64,000 nt of DNA from Clavibacter capsici. Lineage in GTDB: Bacteria; Actinomycetota; Actinomycetes; Actinomycetales; Microbacteriaceae. The notes beneath the pieces are model-generated. The model ran no database searches. It saw nothing but the letters and a program-made list of their open reading frames with translations, and was not told the origin of the DNA. Both the position numbers and the translations under genes were made by a program. The stretch spans positions 62,001 to 126,000 of the forward strand of contig NZ_CP012573.1 of the NCBI RefSeq assembly GCF_001280205.1, written 5' to 3'. The stretch's first letter is position 1. Each line of letters opens with the position of its first letter. This document shows positions 55,643 through 63,927 of the stretch, piece after piece.

Positions 55643-56248
55643 GTGCTGGTGAACGAGCACCGAACCGGACGGGTCCGCAGCGAGGCGGCCCGCGAGGCGA
55701 TCCTCAGCGCGACCGTGCGCCTCATCCACGCCGTCGGCTACGACCACCTCACGATCGAGGGCGTCGCCAAGGAGGCCGGCGTCGGCAAGCAGACGATCTA
55801 CCGGTGGTGGCCGTCGCGCGGCGCGCTCATCGCCGAGTGCATGACCGAGGGGCGCCTGATCCCGGTCGAGTTCGCCGTGCCCGACACGGGCGACCTCCTC
55901 GCCGACATCGAGCGCTGGCTCACGGACGTGCTCGCCGTGCTCGACGCGCCCTCGGGCGGGCCGCTCGTCCGCTCGCTCGTGGCGGCGGCCGCCGAGGACG
56001 AGGCCGTGGGCGACCACCTCGGCGCGAGCCTCGGCGTCGACCGCGACCTGTCCGAGCGGCTGGCCTCGGGGATCCGCGCGGGCCAGCTGCCCGCCGGCGC
56101 GCCCGTCGAGGAGCTCGGCCAGGCGATCCTCGGCGTCATCGTGCTGCGCGTGCTCGGCCGCAAGGGCGACCACGCCGAGAGCGTGACGCGGTTGGTGCGG
56201 TTCGTGCTCGGATCCGCCGAGGCGACGGGGACACGCGCCCGGCGCTGA
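55643..56248 (+). CDS. TetR-family regulator of the MMPL exporter
   Basis: 201 residues; GTG 55643 lies seven bases after GGAG (GTG 55649 is an alternative). HTH: REAILSATVRLIHAVGYDHLTIEGVAKEAGVGKQTIYRWWPSRGALIAE; the C-terminal half is a TetR_C-like ligand domain (TGDLLADIERWLTDVLAVLDAPSGGPLVRSLVAAAAEDEAVGDHL). Probably represses the divergent MMPL gene and itself. Confidence 0.92.
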   Translation: MLVNEHRTGRVRSEAAREAILSATVRLIHAVGYDHLTIEGVAKEAGVGKQTIYRWWPSRGALIAECMTEGRLIPVEFAVPDTGDLLADIERWLTDVLAVLDAPSGGPLVRSLVAAAAEDEAVGDHLGASLGVDRDLSERLASGIRAGQLPAGAPVEELGQAILGVIVLRVLGRKGDHAESVTRLVRFVLGSAEATGTRARR

Positions 56249-57208
56249 TCAGCCGAGCAGCCGGATCGGCGCGCCCGCCGCCCACGCGGCCACGCTCTCG
56301 TGCGCCTCGGCGAAGAAGCGGCGGTAGGTGTCCTCCGTCACGTAGCCGAGGTGCGGCGTGAGCACCGTGCGGGGTGCCGACCGCCAGGGCGAGTCGGCCG
56401 GCAGGGGCTCGCCGTCGAAGACGTCGAGGGCGGCGGCGCCGATCCGGCCCTCGTGCAGGGCGGCGAGCAGTGCGGCCTCGTCGACGAGCGGTCCGCGCGC
56501 GGTGTTGACGAGGATCGCCGTCGGCTTCATCGCCTGGATGTCCGCGGCGCCGATGAGCCCGGCGGAGGCCCGGTCGAGCTTCGCGTGCACGCTGAGGACG
56601 TCGGAGGTGGAGATGAGCTCGTCCTTGCCGACCGGGATCACGCCGAGGCCGCGGGCCCGCTCCGGATCCAGGTGCCGGCTCCACGCGGCGACCTCCATGT
56701 CGAACGCGAGCGCGACCCGGGCGACGCGCGCGCCGATCGCGCCGAGCCCGACGATGCCGAGCCGCCTCCCCGCGAGGTCGCCGCCGACCGTGCCCTGCCA
56801 GAGGCCGTCGCGCACGCGGCGGTCCTCCTCGGGCACGTGCCGCAGCGCGGCCAGGATGAGCGCCCACGTGAGCTCGGCGGCGCCCGAGGTGCCGCCCGTC
56901 GCGCCGCTCGACACCAGGATCCCCGCGCGTGCCGCCGCCGCGAGGTCGATGGCGGCGTTCGCGCGCCCGGTGGTCACGAGCAGACGGAGCGCGGGGAGGG
57001 AGGAGAGCACGGCCGCGTCGAACCGGGTGCGCTCCCGCATGGCCACGACGACGTCGAAGGGCTGGAGGGCGGCGATCACCTCCTCGGTGGATCCGAGGTG
57101 CTCGCGGAACGCGGTGATGGTCGCCCCGGGGATCGCGCCCCAGTCGGCGAGGTCGGCGGAGACCGCCTGGTAGTCGTCGAGGACGGCGATGCGGATCGGT
57201 GCGGTCAT
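56249..57208 (-). CDS. D-2-hydroxyacid dehydrogenase
   Basis: 319 residues, ATG after GGAGGGAGAG. NAD-binding core LAGRRLGIVGLGAIGARVARVALAFDMEVAAWSR. Catalytic triad visible as Arg in NTARGPLVDEAAL, Glu in DVFDGEPLP and His in LTPHLGYVT. Interconverts a D-2-hydroxy acid and a 2-oxo acid. It follows a MatC-like carrier and a PrpF enzyme on the same strand, suggesting a role in organic-acid catabolism. One base separates its stop from the convergent TetR stop. Confidence 0.9.
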   Translation of the reverse strand: MTAPIRIAVLDDYQAVSADLADWGAIPGATITAFREHLGSTEEVIAALQPFDVVVAMRERTRFDAAVLSSLPALRLLVTTGRANAAIDLAAAARAGILVSSGATGGTSGAAELTWALILAALRHVPEEDRRVRDGLWQGTVGGDLAGRRLGIVGLGAIGARVARVALAFDMEVAAWSRHLDPERARGLGVIPVGKDELISTSDVLSVHAKLDRASAGLIGAADIQAMKPTAILVNTARGPLVDEAALLAALHEGRIGAAALDVFDGEPLPADSPWRSAPRTVLTPHLGYVTEDTYRRFFAEAHESVAAWAAGAPIRLLG

Positions 57209-57222
57209 GCTCCACTCTCCCT

Positions 57223-57244
57223 CCTCCCGCCGGACGGCGGGAGG
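57223..57244 (-). terminator. Attenuator-like hairpin between carrier and dehydrogenase
   Basis: CCTCCCGCC-GGAC-GGCGGGAGG, a 9-bp stem with a 4-base loop, 14 bases after the carrier stop. Its end overlaps the ribosome site of the dehydrogenase. It may reduce read-through or translation of the last gene. Confidence 0.55.
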
Positions 57245-57258
57245 GCGCGTGCGTCGGA

Positions 57259-58542
57259 TCAGGCGAAGGCGTTCGGGACGAGCACCAGCAGCAGCCAGCA
57301 GATGAGAGGCGCCACGGCCACCACGACCCCGGCGTTGAGCAGCAGCTGCCGGTAGAAGACGTTGCGGTCGATGCCCTGCGCGTTGGCGAGCACGAGCGCG
57401 CCGTTCGTGGAGAAGGGCGAGACGTCCACCACCGTGGCGGCGATGGAGAGCGCCGCGACCACGCCGACCACGGGCAGCTCGCCGAGCTGCAGCAGCGGCA
57501 GGGACAGCGGGATGATCGCCGCGAGCAGGGCGGTGGAGGAGGCGAAGGCCGAGGAGATGCCGATCACGTAGCAGAGCACGAGGGCCACGACCACGGGGGC
57601 GCCGATGAGCAGCGCCATGTCGGCGAGGTGGTCGATGGTGCCGAGCTCCTCGAGCATCGCGATGTAGGTGACCATGCCGGCGACCAGCAGCACGGTCGGC
57701 CAGCTGATGCCGGCGATCGAGCGGCTCGTGTTCTTGAGGTCGGTGAAGGAGAGGATCACGCCCGCGGCGATGGCGACGAAGCTGATGGGCTGGTGCCCGA
57801 CGAGCACGACCACGAGGATCGCGGCGATGAGCGCGAGCGTCAGCATCCGCACGCGGGTGAGCGGCACGTGGTCGGCGTCGACGGTGTCGTCCTCGATGGT
57901 CATGACGCTGCCGGTCGCCGTGTACTCGAGCGTCTTCACGCGGCTCGTGATCGCGTAGGCGGCGACCGTCAGCACCGACAGGAGCGTGTTGATCCCGAAG
58001 CTGGAGAAGAACAGCTGCCACGGGTCGAGCGAGAGGCCGTTGCCCTCGACGATGTCGCGCACGAGCACGCCGGAGACGGAGATGGGCGAGAAGGCGCCGG
58101 CGTGCGCGCCGTTGATGGTCATGATCCCCATCACGAGCGGGCTCATGCGCGTGCGGCCCGCGAAGCTCATCGCGGCAGGGGCGATGAGCGCGACCGCGGC
58201 CGGGCTGAAGGTGCCGAGCGAGGTGAGGAACGCGGCCACGAGGAAGAAGACCCACGGGATGAGGTACAGCTTCCCGCGCACGGCCCGGATGCAGGCGCTC
58301 ACCATCAGGTCGATGGTGCCGTTCTGCTTCGCCATGCCGAAGAAGTAGGTGACGCCGATGATCGTGAGCACGATCGACGCCGGGAAGACCTCGAGGATCT
58401 CCTTGTCGTCGTAGCCGAACGCGATGGCGCCGACGAGGAAGGCCCCGATGAAGCCGAGGAAGCCGATGTTGATCGGGAACACCGTCGCGATGACGAACAT
58501 CACGACGAGGCCGATGAGGGGGATGATCTCGATAGACGACAC
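57259..58542 (-). CDS. MatC-like dicarboxylate carrier (SLC13/ArsB fold)
   Basis: 427 residues, GTG start with AGGAGA upstream. Around 11-12 helices. The N-terminal half resembles the MatC family (VVMFVIATVFPINIGFLGFIGAFLVGAIAF, ILEVFPASIVLTIIGVTYFFGMAKQNGTIDLMV, GAHAGAFSPISVSGVLV). The second half repeats the fold (GISWPTVLLVAGMVTYIAMLEELGTIDHLAD). MatC takes up malonate or other dicarboxylates; here the partner enzymes point to a di- or tricarboxylic acid. Confidence 0.88.
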   Translation of the reverse strand: MSSIEIIPLIGLVVMFVIATVFPINIGFLGFIGAFLVGAIAFGYDDKEILEVFPASIVLTIIGVTYFFGMAKQNGTIDLMVSACIRAVRGKLYLIPWVFFLVAAFLTSLGTFSPAAVALIAPAAMSFAGRTRMSPLVMGIMTINGAHAGAFSPISVSGVLVRDIVEGNGLSLDPWQLFFSSFGINTLLSVLTVAAYAITSRVKTLEYTATGSVMTIEDDTVDADHVPLTRVRMLTLALIAAILVVVLVGHQPISFVAIAAGVILSFTDLKNTSRSIAGISWPTVLLVAGMVTYIAMLEELGTIDHLADMALLIGAPVVVALVLCYVIGISSAFASSTALLAAIIPLSLPLLQLGELPVVGVVAALSIAATVVDVSPFSTNGALVLANAQGIDRNVFYRQLLLNAGVVVAVAPLICWLLLVLVPNAFA

Positions 58543-58576
58543 TGTCTTCTCCTGGTGATCGCGGGCGCGGGGCGCG

Positions 58577-59683
58577 TCAGCGGGTGGGGGCGAGCGGGAT
58601 GGGTTCGTGGTGGGTGAGGAGCTCCGAGTCCGCGAGGCGGCGGGCCGCCCGCTGGAGGAGCACCCGGGTGCCGGCCGCGTCGACCTCGACGCCGGCGCGC
58701 AGCGGGCCGCCGAGGGTGCCGAGCCGGAGGGGCGAGGTGGCCGGATCCACCCCGACGCGCTCGAGCACGGTGCCGGGCTCGCGGGCGGCGAGGGCCAGCG
58801 CGACGGCGCTCGTGAGGCCGATGGTGGGATGCGCGGCGTTCATGGAGAGCATGCGGACGGAGACGTCGTGGTCGGCCGCGCGCACCTCCTCGCCGAGCGT
58901 GGTCACGTGGTCGACAGCCGGGCCGACGACGCCTACCTTGGGCACGGCGTCGCCCGCGGCCTCGACGGAGGGCGCGATGCCCATCGCGACGGCGGCGTGC
59001 GCGCGGATGCGGCGCAGCAGCGGCACGGCGGCGAGGATCTCCACCTCGGTCGCGGCGGCGGGCAGCCCGATGTCGGCCGCGGCGAGCAGCACGACGGGCG
59101 CGCCCGCGTCGGCCATGGTCACCTCGTGGGCGACGCCGTCGACGACGAGCTCCTCGCGCACGGATCCGGTGGGGAAGAGCGAGCCGGTGGTGGATCCGGC
59201 CGGGTCGACGAACGCGAGGTCGACCGCGGTGCCGGATCCGCGGACGCCCGGCACGGAGACCTCGCCGGCTGCGGCGCCGGCCACCTGCGCGACGACCTCG
59301 GCGGACGTGTTGAGGTTCCGCATCCGCACCGTGGTGGGCGCGTCGCCGGGGCCCGCGAGCCCGAAGCGCTCGACCGACCACTGCGCGACGGCCGTGGCGC
59401 AGTTGCCGCAGTTGCTGCCCCACTCCACGACGTGCGCGCCGATCGCGACCTGCGCGAAGAGGTAGTCGACGTCGATGCCGGGCTCGTCGCTCCGGCCGAC
59501 GATGACGGCCTTGGACGTGACGGAGGTGCCGCCGCCGACGCCGTCGAGCTGGCGCGGGTCGTCGGCGCCGAACAGCTCGATGAGGAGCTCGGCGAGCTCG
59601 TCCCGGTCGGCCGGGACGGCGTCGCGGTCGAAGAGCCAGCACTTGCTGGTCCCTCCGCGCATGAGGGTGGCGGGGATGCTCAC
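58577..59683 (-). CDS. PrpF-family isomerase (aconitate/oxalomesaconate type)
   Basis: 368 residues from GTG with AGGAGG upstream. Hallmarks of PrpF/4-oxalomesaconate tautomerase: start SIPATLMRGGTSKCWLF (conserved RGGTSKG-like loop), QLDGVGGGTSVTSKAVIV, EWGSNCGNCATAVAQW (the GNCG loop carrying a catalytic-type Cys) and a terminal MLSMNAAHPTIGLTSAVALA. It shifts double bonds or cis/trans forms of unsaturated tricarboxylates. First gene of a three-gene unit controlled by the divergent LysR gene. Confidence 0.9.
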   Translation of the reverse strand: MSIPATLMRGGTSKCWLFDRDAVPADRDELAELLIELFGADDPRQLDGVGGGTSVTSKAVIVGRSDEPGIDVDYLFAQVAIGAHVVEWGSNCGNCATAVAQWSVERFGLAGPGDAPTTVRMRNLNTSAEVVAQVAGAAAGEVSVPGVRGSGTAVDLAFVDPAGSTTGSLFPTGSVREELVVDGVAHEVTMADAGAPVVLLAAADIGLPAAATEVEILAAVPLLRRIRAHAAVAMGIAPSVEAAGDAVPKVGVVGPAVDHVTTLGEEVRAADHDVSVRMLSMNAAHPTIGLTSAVALALAAREPGTVLERVGVDPATSPLRLGTLGGPLRAGVEVDAAGTRVLLQRAARRLADSELLTHHEPIPLAPTR

Positions 59684-59734
59684 GAGGCCTCCTGGTCGTC
59701 GTCGATGTGCTCACGCTACGAATCCGGACGCTTG

Positions 59735-59753
59735 AGCAAAATCTCGATCTGCT
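59735..59753. promoter_or_regulatory. LysR-box candidate
   Basis: AGCA-N11-TGCT dyad in a locally AT-rich stretch between the divergent PrpF and LysR genes. On the minus strand a TTGCTC -35-like element overlaps it, followed by TAGCGT at 15 bases. Dyads with an 11-base spacing are typical of LysR sites. Confidence 0.5.
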
Positions 59754-59785
59754 ACGCCCCCGTTCAGCCCAGCTAAAGTCGTCGC

Positions 59786-60718
59786 ATGGCCTCCTTCGAT
59801 CTCGTGACGCTGGATCTGCTGCTCGACGTGGTCGACTCCGGCACGCTGACGAGCGGCGCAGCTCGCTCGCGGATGACCACCTCGGCGGCGTCGCAGCGCA
59901 TCGCCAAGCTCGAGCAGCTCATCGGCCAGCCCGTGCTCGACCGGCTCCCGCGCGGCATGCGGCTGACCGAGGCGGGGCAGGTGCTCGCCGCGAAGGCGCG
60001 GGCCGTGCGCCGCGAGCTGCGGGCCGCCGAGGGCGAGCTCGAGGCGATCCGCGGGCTCGAGCACGGCACCGTGCGGCTCGGGTCCTTCCCCACCGTGAGC
60101 GCGTCGCTGCTGGCGGACGCGCTCAAGGACGCGCACGCGGCGTGGCCGGGCATCGAGATCCGCGTGCAGTCGGCGCTGCGGCCCGAGCTCATCGACAAGC
60201 TCAGCTCCGGCGAGGTCGAGATGGCGCTGCTCTGGAGCTACGCGTGGACCGAGGAGGCCGAGAAGCACCTCGCGCTGCGGAAGCTGGTGGAGGACGAGAC
60301 GATGCTGCTCGTCGCGGCCGACAGCCCCATCGCGGACGGGGTGGCGCTGAAGTCGCTACGGAAGGAGTCGTGGATCACCCGCAACGGCGGGCATCCGGCG
60401 GCCGACGTGCTCTACCGCAGCTGCGCGGCCGCGGGGATCACGCCGGAGGTCGCGTACGAGGCGTACGACTACCAGGAGGTGCAGGCTATGGTGGCCGCGG
60501 GCGTCGGCATCGCGATGGCGCCGCGGCTCGCGCTCGCGTCGCATCGGGACGACGTGCGGGCGGTCTCCTTCCGGCCGGCCGACCGGATCCCCGCCCGCAC
60601 CATCTACCTCGCGACCCTCGCCCGACGCGTGGAGACGCCGGCGATGCGCGCGCTGTCGGAGGCGGTCACGCGCGCGGCGCGGTCGTTCGCGGCCGGGGCC
60701 GGGGCGGATCCGCGGTAG
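59786..60718 (+). CDS. LysR-family transcriptional regulator
   Basis: 310 residues. Winged helix DLVTLDLLLDVVDSGTLTSGAARSRMTTSAASQRIAKLEQLIGQPVLDRLPRGMRLTEAGQVLAAKA; effector domain about 92-295 (GTVRLGSFPTVSASLL, MALLWSYAW, VAYEAYDYQEVQAMVAAGVGIAMAPRLAL). A TAAAGT at 59772-59777 lies close enough to the ATG for a very short or absent leader. Probably activates the PrpF-carrier-dehydrogenase genes on a substrate acid. Confidence 0.92.
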   Translation: MASFDLVTLDLLLDVVDSGTLTSGAARSRMTTSAASQRIAKLEQLIGQPVLDRLPRGMRLTEAGQVLAAKARAVRRELRAAEGELEAIRGLEHGTVRLGSFPTVSASLLADALKDAHAAWPGIEIRVQSALRPELIDKLSSGEVEMALLWSYAWTEEAEKHLALRKLVEDETMLLVAADSPIADGVALKSLRKESWITRNGGHPAADVLYRSCAAAGITPEVAYEAYDYQEVQAMVAAGVGIAMAPRLALASHRDDVRAVSFRPADRIPARTIYLATLARRVETPAMRALSEAVTRAARSFAAGAGADPR

Positions 60719-60754
60719 CGGCCGGGCGCGCGCGGCGCGTCCCGGGCCGGTCGC

Positions 60755-60863
60755 CTAGGCCGGCGCCGGCGCCTCCACGGCGAGCTTCACGCCGACCGCG
60801 CCGATCAGCCCGCCGGTGGCCCAGCGCTGCCAGCGCATCCACCGGGGTCGGCCCCGCAGGAAC
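60755..60863 (-). pseudogene. Truncated 3' end of a LysE-family exporter gene
   Basis: This 109-base stretch matches the last 109 bases of the intact LysE gene (62120-62228) without gaps and with 11 mismatches. Read on the minus strand it encodes the last 34 residues (LRGRPRWMRWQRW... to EAPAPA and TAG). Only two residues differ from the intact copy (LIGAV for LLGAV, LAVE for LAIE), and the other changes are silent. The rest of the gene is missing; homology stops at 60863, where lower-GC DNA begins. Confidence 0.88.
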
Positions 60864-62119
60864 TAGGCGACCGAGCAGATCACCTGACCGTCGGTGCGGT
60901 CGCATCCGCCCGAATTGGGGGTCTCAGGGCGGCTTCACGCTTCTATGCAGACTCATAGGATCTTGGCGATTACCCGATCCTGCGGTGTTGTGCCACGCCC
61001 CGCGCCTAGGCGCCGCGCCGTTTCTGCGACCCGAATCGCACTGGAAGAGAAGCATTGATGGTCAACGAGAACAACGAGTCCGACATCGCCACGGAGCCGC
61101 AGCCCCACCCGGCATCGGAAGAGCTGACGTCGTCACGGCGCAGGATCACACGGAGGTCATGGGTCATCGCCGGCGTCTGCCTCCTGGTCGCAGTGATCGT
61201 CGTGGTGGTCATCGTCCTGGTAGCCAACCTCCTTCGCGAGCAGGCGGAGACGAAGGCCGAGGCTGTGGCCGGCTATTCGTCCCTTCGCACGTCGCATCTG
61301 AGTGCGATCTCGAATCTCCGCAACAGCATCGACAGCGCTGAAGCGGTGACGGAGACGAAGTCGGAGGGTGACGTGGAGGACGGCAGTCTTCTCCGCGAGC
61401 TCACCGCCGAGATCGGTACCGCGAAGGCGGGACTGGCCGAGTCGCAGCGGAAGTACATCGATCCAGCGGACTTCGGAAGCGATGAGGTGGATGCTGCCGC
61501 AGCGGGTCTCGGGCTGGCGCGGTACCAGGCGGAGACCGCGACGAAGAGCCTGAACGAGGCGCGAGTGGCGGTCGTCGACAGCGCGTCGGCGCACGATGCG
61601 CGGATCGCGGAAGAAGAACGAGCAGCCAAGACCGCCGCAGCGAAGGCCAGTGCAGGCACGGTCGCCTTCGAGGACCTTTCCCGAGCGGGCAACAGCGCGA
61701 TCGGCACGTACTACCGGTTCGAGGGCCGCATCATCCAGGATGCGGGTGGCGGTACCTATCGGGTGAACATGACGAAGGATCCTGGTTACACGCGCGTCTT
61801 CTGGGAAGACACGATCCTCGTATCCGTCGCTGGGACACCCGGTACTCGCTTGATCGAAGACGACATCATCTCGTTCACCGCGGCATCCGCGGGCGAGCAG
61901 AGCTACACGACCGTCCTCGGTGCGACCGTGACACTGCCCCTGGTGATCGCGGAAGCGTCGGACATCTCCGTGACGGGGCGGGCGGACTGACGAGCGCAAT
62001 GCGCCCGTAGGTCATCTCCGCCGTGACGGCGCCCCTTGGGCGAGGCAGCGTCTATGGCGGGCCGATCGCGTAACGTCGCTCAATTCCACGGATGCGGGAT
62101 CAGGAGGATCCGGCGGCGC
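60864..62119. other. Lower-GC insert flanked by LysE 3'-end copies
   Basis: 1256 bases between the truncated and the intact LysE 3' ends. Base composition is visibly lower in GC than the surroundings and codon use is less biased (for example GTA, TTC/TTT mixtures and ATA-free but AT-richer codons in the enclosed gene). From 60864 to 61057 there is no gene, only AT-richer sequence with a possible promoter. No transposase, integrase or terminal inverted repeat is visible. Confidence 0.6.
61058..61990 (+). CDS. Membrane-anchored protein with coiled coil, unknown
   Basis: 310 residues from ATG 61058 (TTG 61055 is just upstream; ribosome site GGAAGAGAAG). A basic patch RRRITRRS precedes one strong helix (about 35-59). 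Then comes a long Ala/Glu/Lys-rich alpha-helical stalk (about 62-195). The C-terminal domain is beta-rich (YYRFEGRIIQDAGGGTYRVNMTKDPGYTRVFWEDTILVSV), resembling an OB-fold tRNA_anti-like module. Likely type II topology with the C-terminus outside. Its codon use and GC differ from neighbours, indicating transfer. Function unknown. Confidence 0.8.
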   Translation: MVNENNESDIATEPQPHPASEELTSSRRRITRRSWVIAGVCLLVAVIVVVVIVLVANLLREQAETKAEAVAGYSSLRTSHLSAISNLRNSIDSAEAVTETKSEGDVEDGSLLRELTAEIGTAKAGLAESQRKYIDPADFGSDEVDAAAAGLGLARYQAETATKSLNEARVAVVDSASAHDARIAEEERAAKTAAAKASAGTVAFEDLSRAGNSAIGTYYRFEGRIIQDAGGGTYRVNMTKDPGYTRVFWEDTILVSVAGTPGTRLIEDDIISFTAASAGEQSYTTVLGATVTLPLVIAEASDISVTGRAD

Positions 62120-62758
62120 CTAGGCTGGCGCCGGCGCCTCGATCGCGAGCTTCACGCCCACGGCCCCGAGGAGGCCGCCGGTGGCCCAGCGCTGCCAGCG
62201 CATCCACCGGGGGCGGCCCCGCAGGAACACGGCGATGGAACCGGCCGCGAGGACAATGCCTGCGTTCACCGCGAGGCTCACCAGGATCTGCACCGCACCG
62301 AGCTGGAAGCCCTGCGCCACGACGTCGCCGGCCGCCCGGTCGACGAACTGCGGGATGAGCGCGAGGTACATGATCGCGGCCTTCGGGTTGAGCAGGTTCG
62401 TCACGAGGCCCATGCGGAAGAGCTTCGCGGTGGAGTCGCGCGGCAGGTCGCGCGTGTCGAAGACGGAGGCGCCGCCCGGGCGCAGCGTGGAGTACGCCAG
62501 CCACAGCAGGTACGCCGCCCCGGCGACCTTGAGCCCGGTGTAGAGCCACGGCACCACGACGAAGACCGCGGCGAGGCCGACGTTGGCCATGATCATGTAG
62601 ACGACGAAGCCCACGCCCGTGCCGGCCAGTGAGACGAGACCCGCGCGACGGCCCTGGCTGATGCTGCGCGAGACCAGGTACATCATGTTCGGGCCCGGCG
62701 TGAGGACCATGCCGAGCGCGACGAGGGCCATGGCGGATGCGGCGGCCAGGGTGATCAT
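62120..62758 (-). CDS. LysE/RhtB-family amino-acid exporter
   Basis: 212 residues, six helices. Family motif near the start: ALVALGMVLTPGPNMMYLVSRSISQGRRAGLVSLAGTGVGFVVYM (the PGPN/R motif), plus VTNLLNPKAAIMYLALIPQFV. Exports amino acids such as lysine, threonine or homoserine lactone derivatives. Complete and intact. Its 3' end is duplicated, in diverged form, at 60755-60863. Confidence 0.93.
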   Translation of the reverse strand: MITLAAASAMALVALGMVLTPGPNMMYLVSRSISQGRRAGLVSLAGTGVGFVVYMIMANVGLAAVFVVVPWLYTGLKVAGAAYLLWLAYSTLRPGGASVFDTRDLPRDSTAKLFRMGLVTNLLNPKAAIMYLALIPQFVDRAAGDVVAQGFQLGAVQILVSLAVNAGIVLAAGSIAVFLRGRPRWMRWQRWATGGLLGAVGVKLAIEAPAPA

Positions 62759-62868
62759 GCGGGTCCCTCCTCGATCCGCCGGCGTCGCGCGCGGCCGGAG
62801 GGACCAGCTTGCCGCACGCGCTGCTCCGGATCGACCCGGTCGCGGGCGGCCGTCGCCTCATCGGCGCG

Positions 62869-62920
62869 GCGTCACCGGCTCCGCGTCATCCGGCCGCGTC
62901 ACCGGCCCGCGTCAGCGGTA
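62869..62920 (-). repeat. 13/14-bp tandem repeats containing the stop codon
   Basis: On the minus strand the unit TGACGCGG(N)CCGG occurs about four times (TGA at 62914, 62901, 62888, 62874). The first TGA is the stop of the hydroxyacyl-CoA dehydrogenase gene. Period 13, 13, 14. Confidence 0.65.
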
Positions 62921-63769
62921 GTCGTAGAACCCCTCGCCCGACTCCACGCCGAGCTTGCCCTTGTCGAGGTACTCGCTCTTGAGGTGCGCCGCCCACGCCT
63001 GCGCGCCCGGGTCGTCGCTCGCCACGGAGACCGCGTAGGCGGTGCGGAGGCCGACGACGTCGTAGATCTGGAACGGGCCGAGGGGCGCGCCGGTCGCGAT
63101 GCGCCAGGTGGTGTCGATGGTCTTCGGATCCGCGACGCCCTTCAGCAGGAGGCCCGCGGCCGCGTCGAGCAGCGGCACGAGCAGCGAGTTGAGCACGTAG
63201 CCGGGCTGCTCCTTCTTCAGCGGGATCGGGACCATGCCGATCTCCTCGGCGAACGCGACGACCCGGTCGAACACCTCGGGCGACGTGCGCTCGGTGCCCA
63301 TGACCTCGGCCGTGTTCTGCCGCCACACGTGGTTCGCGAAGTGCAGCGCGAGGAAGCGGTCGGGGCGGTCGGTGGAGTCGGCGATCGCGCTCGGCAGGAG
63401 CGTCGACGAGTTGGTCGCGAAGACCGTGCGCTCGGGTGCGGCCTCGGCGATGCGGCGGTAGACGTCCTGCTTGAGCTCGAGGGACTCGGGGACCGCCTCG
63501 ATCACGAGGTCGGCGTCGGCGACGGACGCGGCGAGGTCGCTCGTGAGCGTGATCCCCGCGGCGGCGCGGGTCGCCGCGTCCCGCGTCTCCTCGCCGGACT
63601 CGGACACGAACTGCGCGACGATCGCGTCGAGCCGCCCGCGCGCGGCCTCGAGCGCGGCATCGTCCACGTCGTAGCTGGTCACGGTCTTGCCGTGGTTCGC
63701 GGCCTGGAACGCGATCTGCGCGCCGAGCACGCCCGCTCCGAGGACGGTGACCTTCGTGATGTCGGGCAT
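62912..63769 (-). CDS. 3-hydroxyacyl-CoA dehydrogenase
   Basis: 285 residues, ATG after AAGGAG. N-terminal NAD domain ITKVTVLGAGVLGAQIAFQAANHG; LVIEAVPESLELKQDVYRRI; catalytic region ATNSSTLLPSAIA and LHFANHVWRQNTAEVMGTERT (His and the Glu of the pair). C-terminal helical domain PGYVLNSLLVPLLDAAAGLLLKGVADPKTIDTTWRIATGAPLGPFQIYDVVGL. Oxidises 3-hydroxybutyryl-CoA or longer forms in fatty-acid or butyrate metabolism. Alone here; no thiolase or enoyl hydratase nearby. Confidence 0.93.
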   Translation of the reverse strand: MPDITKVTVLGAGVLGAQIAFQAANHGKTVTSYDVDDAALEAARGRLDAIVAQFVSESGEETRDAATRAAAGITLTSDLAASVADADLVIEAVPESLELKQDVYRRIAEAAPERTVFATNSSTLLPSAIADSTDRPDRFLALHFANHVWRQNTAEVMGTERTSPEVFDRVVAFAEEIGMVPIPLKKEQPGYVLNSLLVPLLDAAAGLLLKGVADPKTIDTTWRIATGAPLGPFQIYDVVGLRTAYAVSVASDDPGAQAWAAHLKSEYLDKGKLGVESGEGFYDYR

Positions 63770-63885
63770 GGCGGACTCCTTCGTCGGCGGACGCGTCGAG
63801 GCGGCGGGCGGGTCCCGCGCGGGCGTCATCGCCAGCGAACCACCGGGCGCGGCGGGCGGTCGGATCCATGCGGCCAGCGGACAGG

Positions 63886-63923
63886 CGCGTCCCCCCTGCC
63901 CGGCTCCGGGCAGGGGGGACGCG
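63886..63923. terminator. Strong intrinsic terminator
   Basis: Perfect 18-bp inverted repeat (63886-63903 and 63906-63923) with a very small loop, five bases beyond the stop of the partial minus-strand gene at 63928. It ends that gene's transcript. Confidence 0.8.
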
Positions 63924-63927
63924 GGCC

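Noticed and set aside
60666-60905. Eighty-residue minus-strand frame over the LysE remnant
   Set aside because: It uses a different frame from the LysE homology; the conserved frame shows the true 34-residue remnant.
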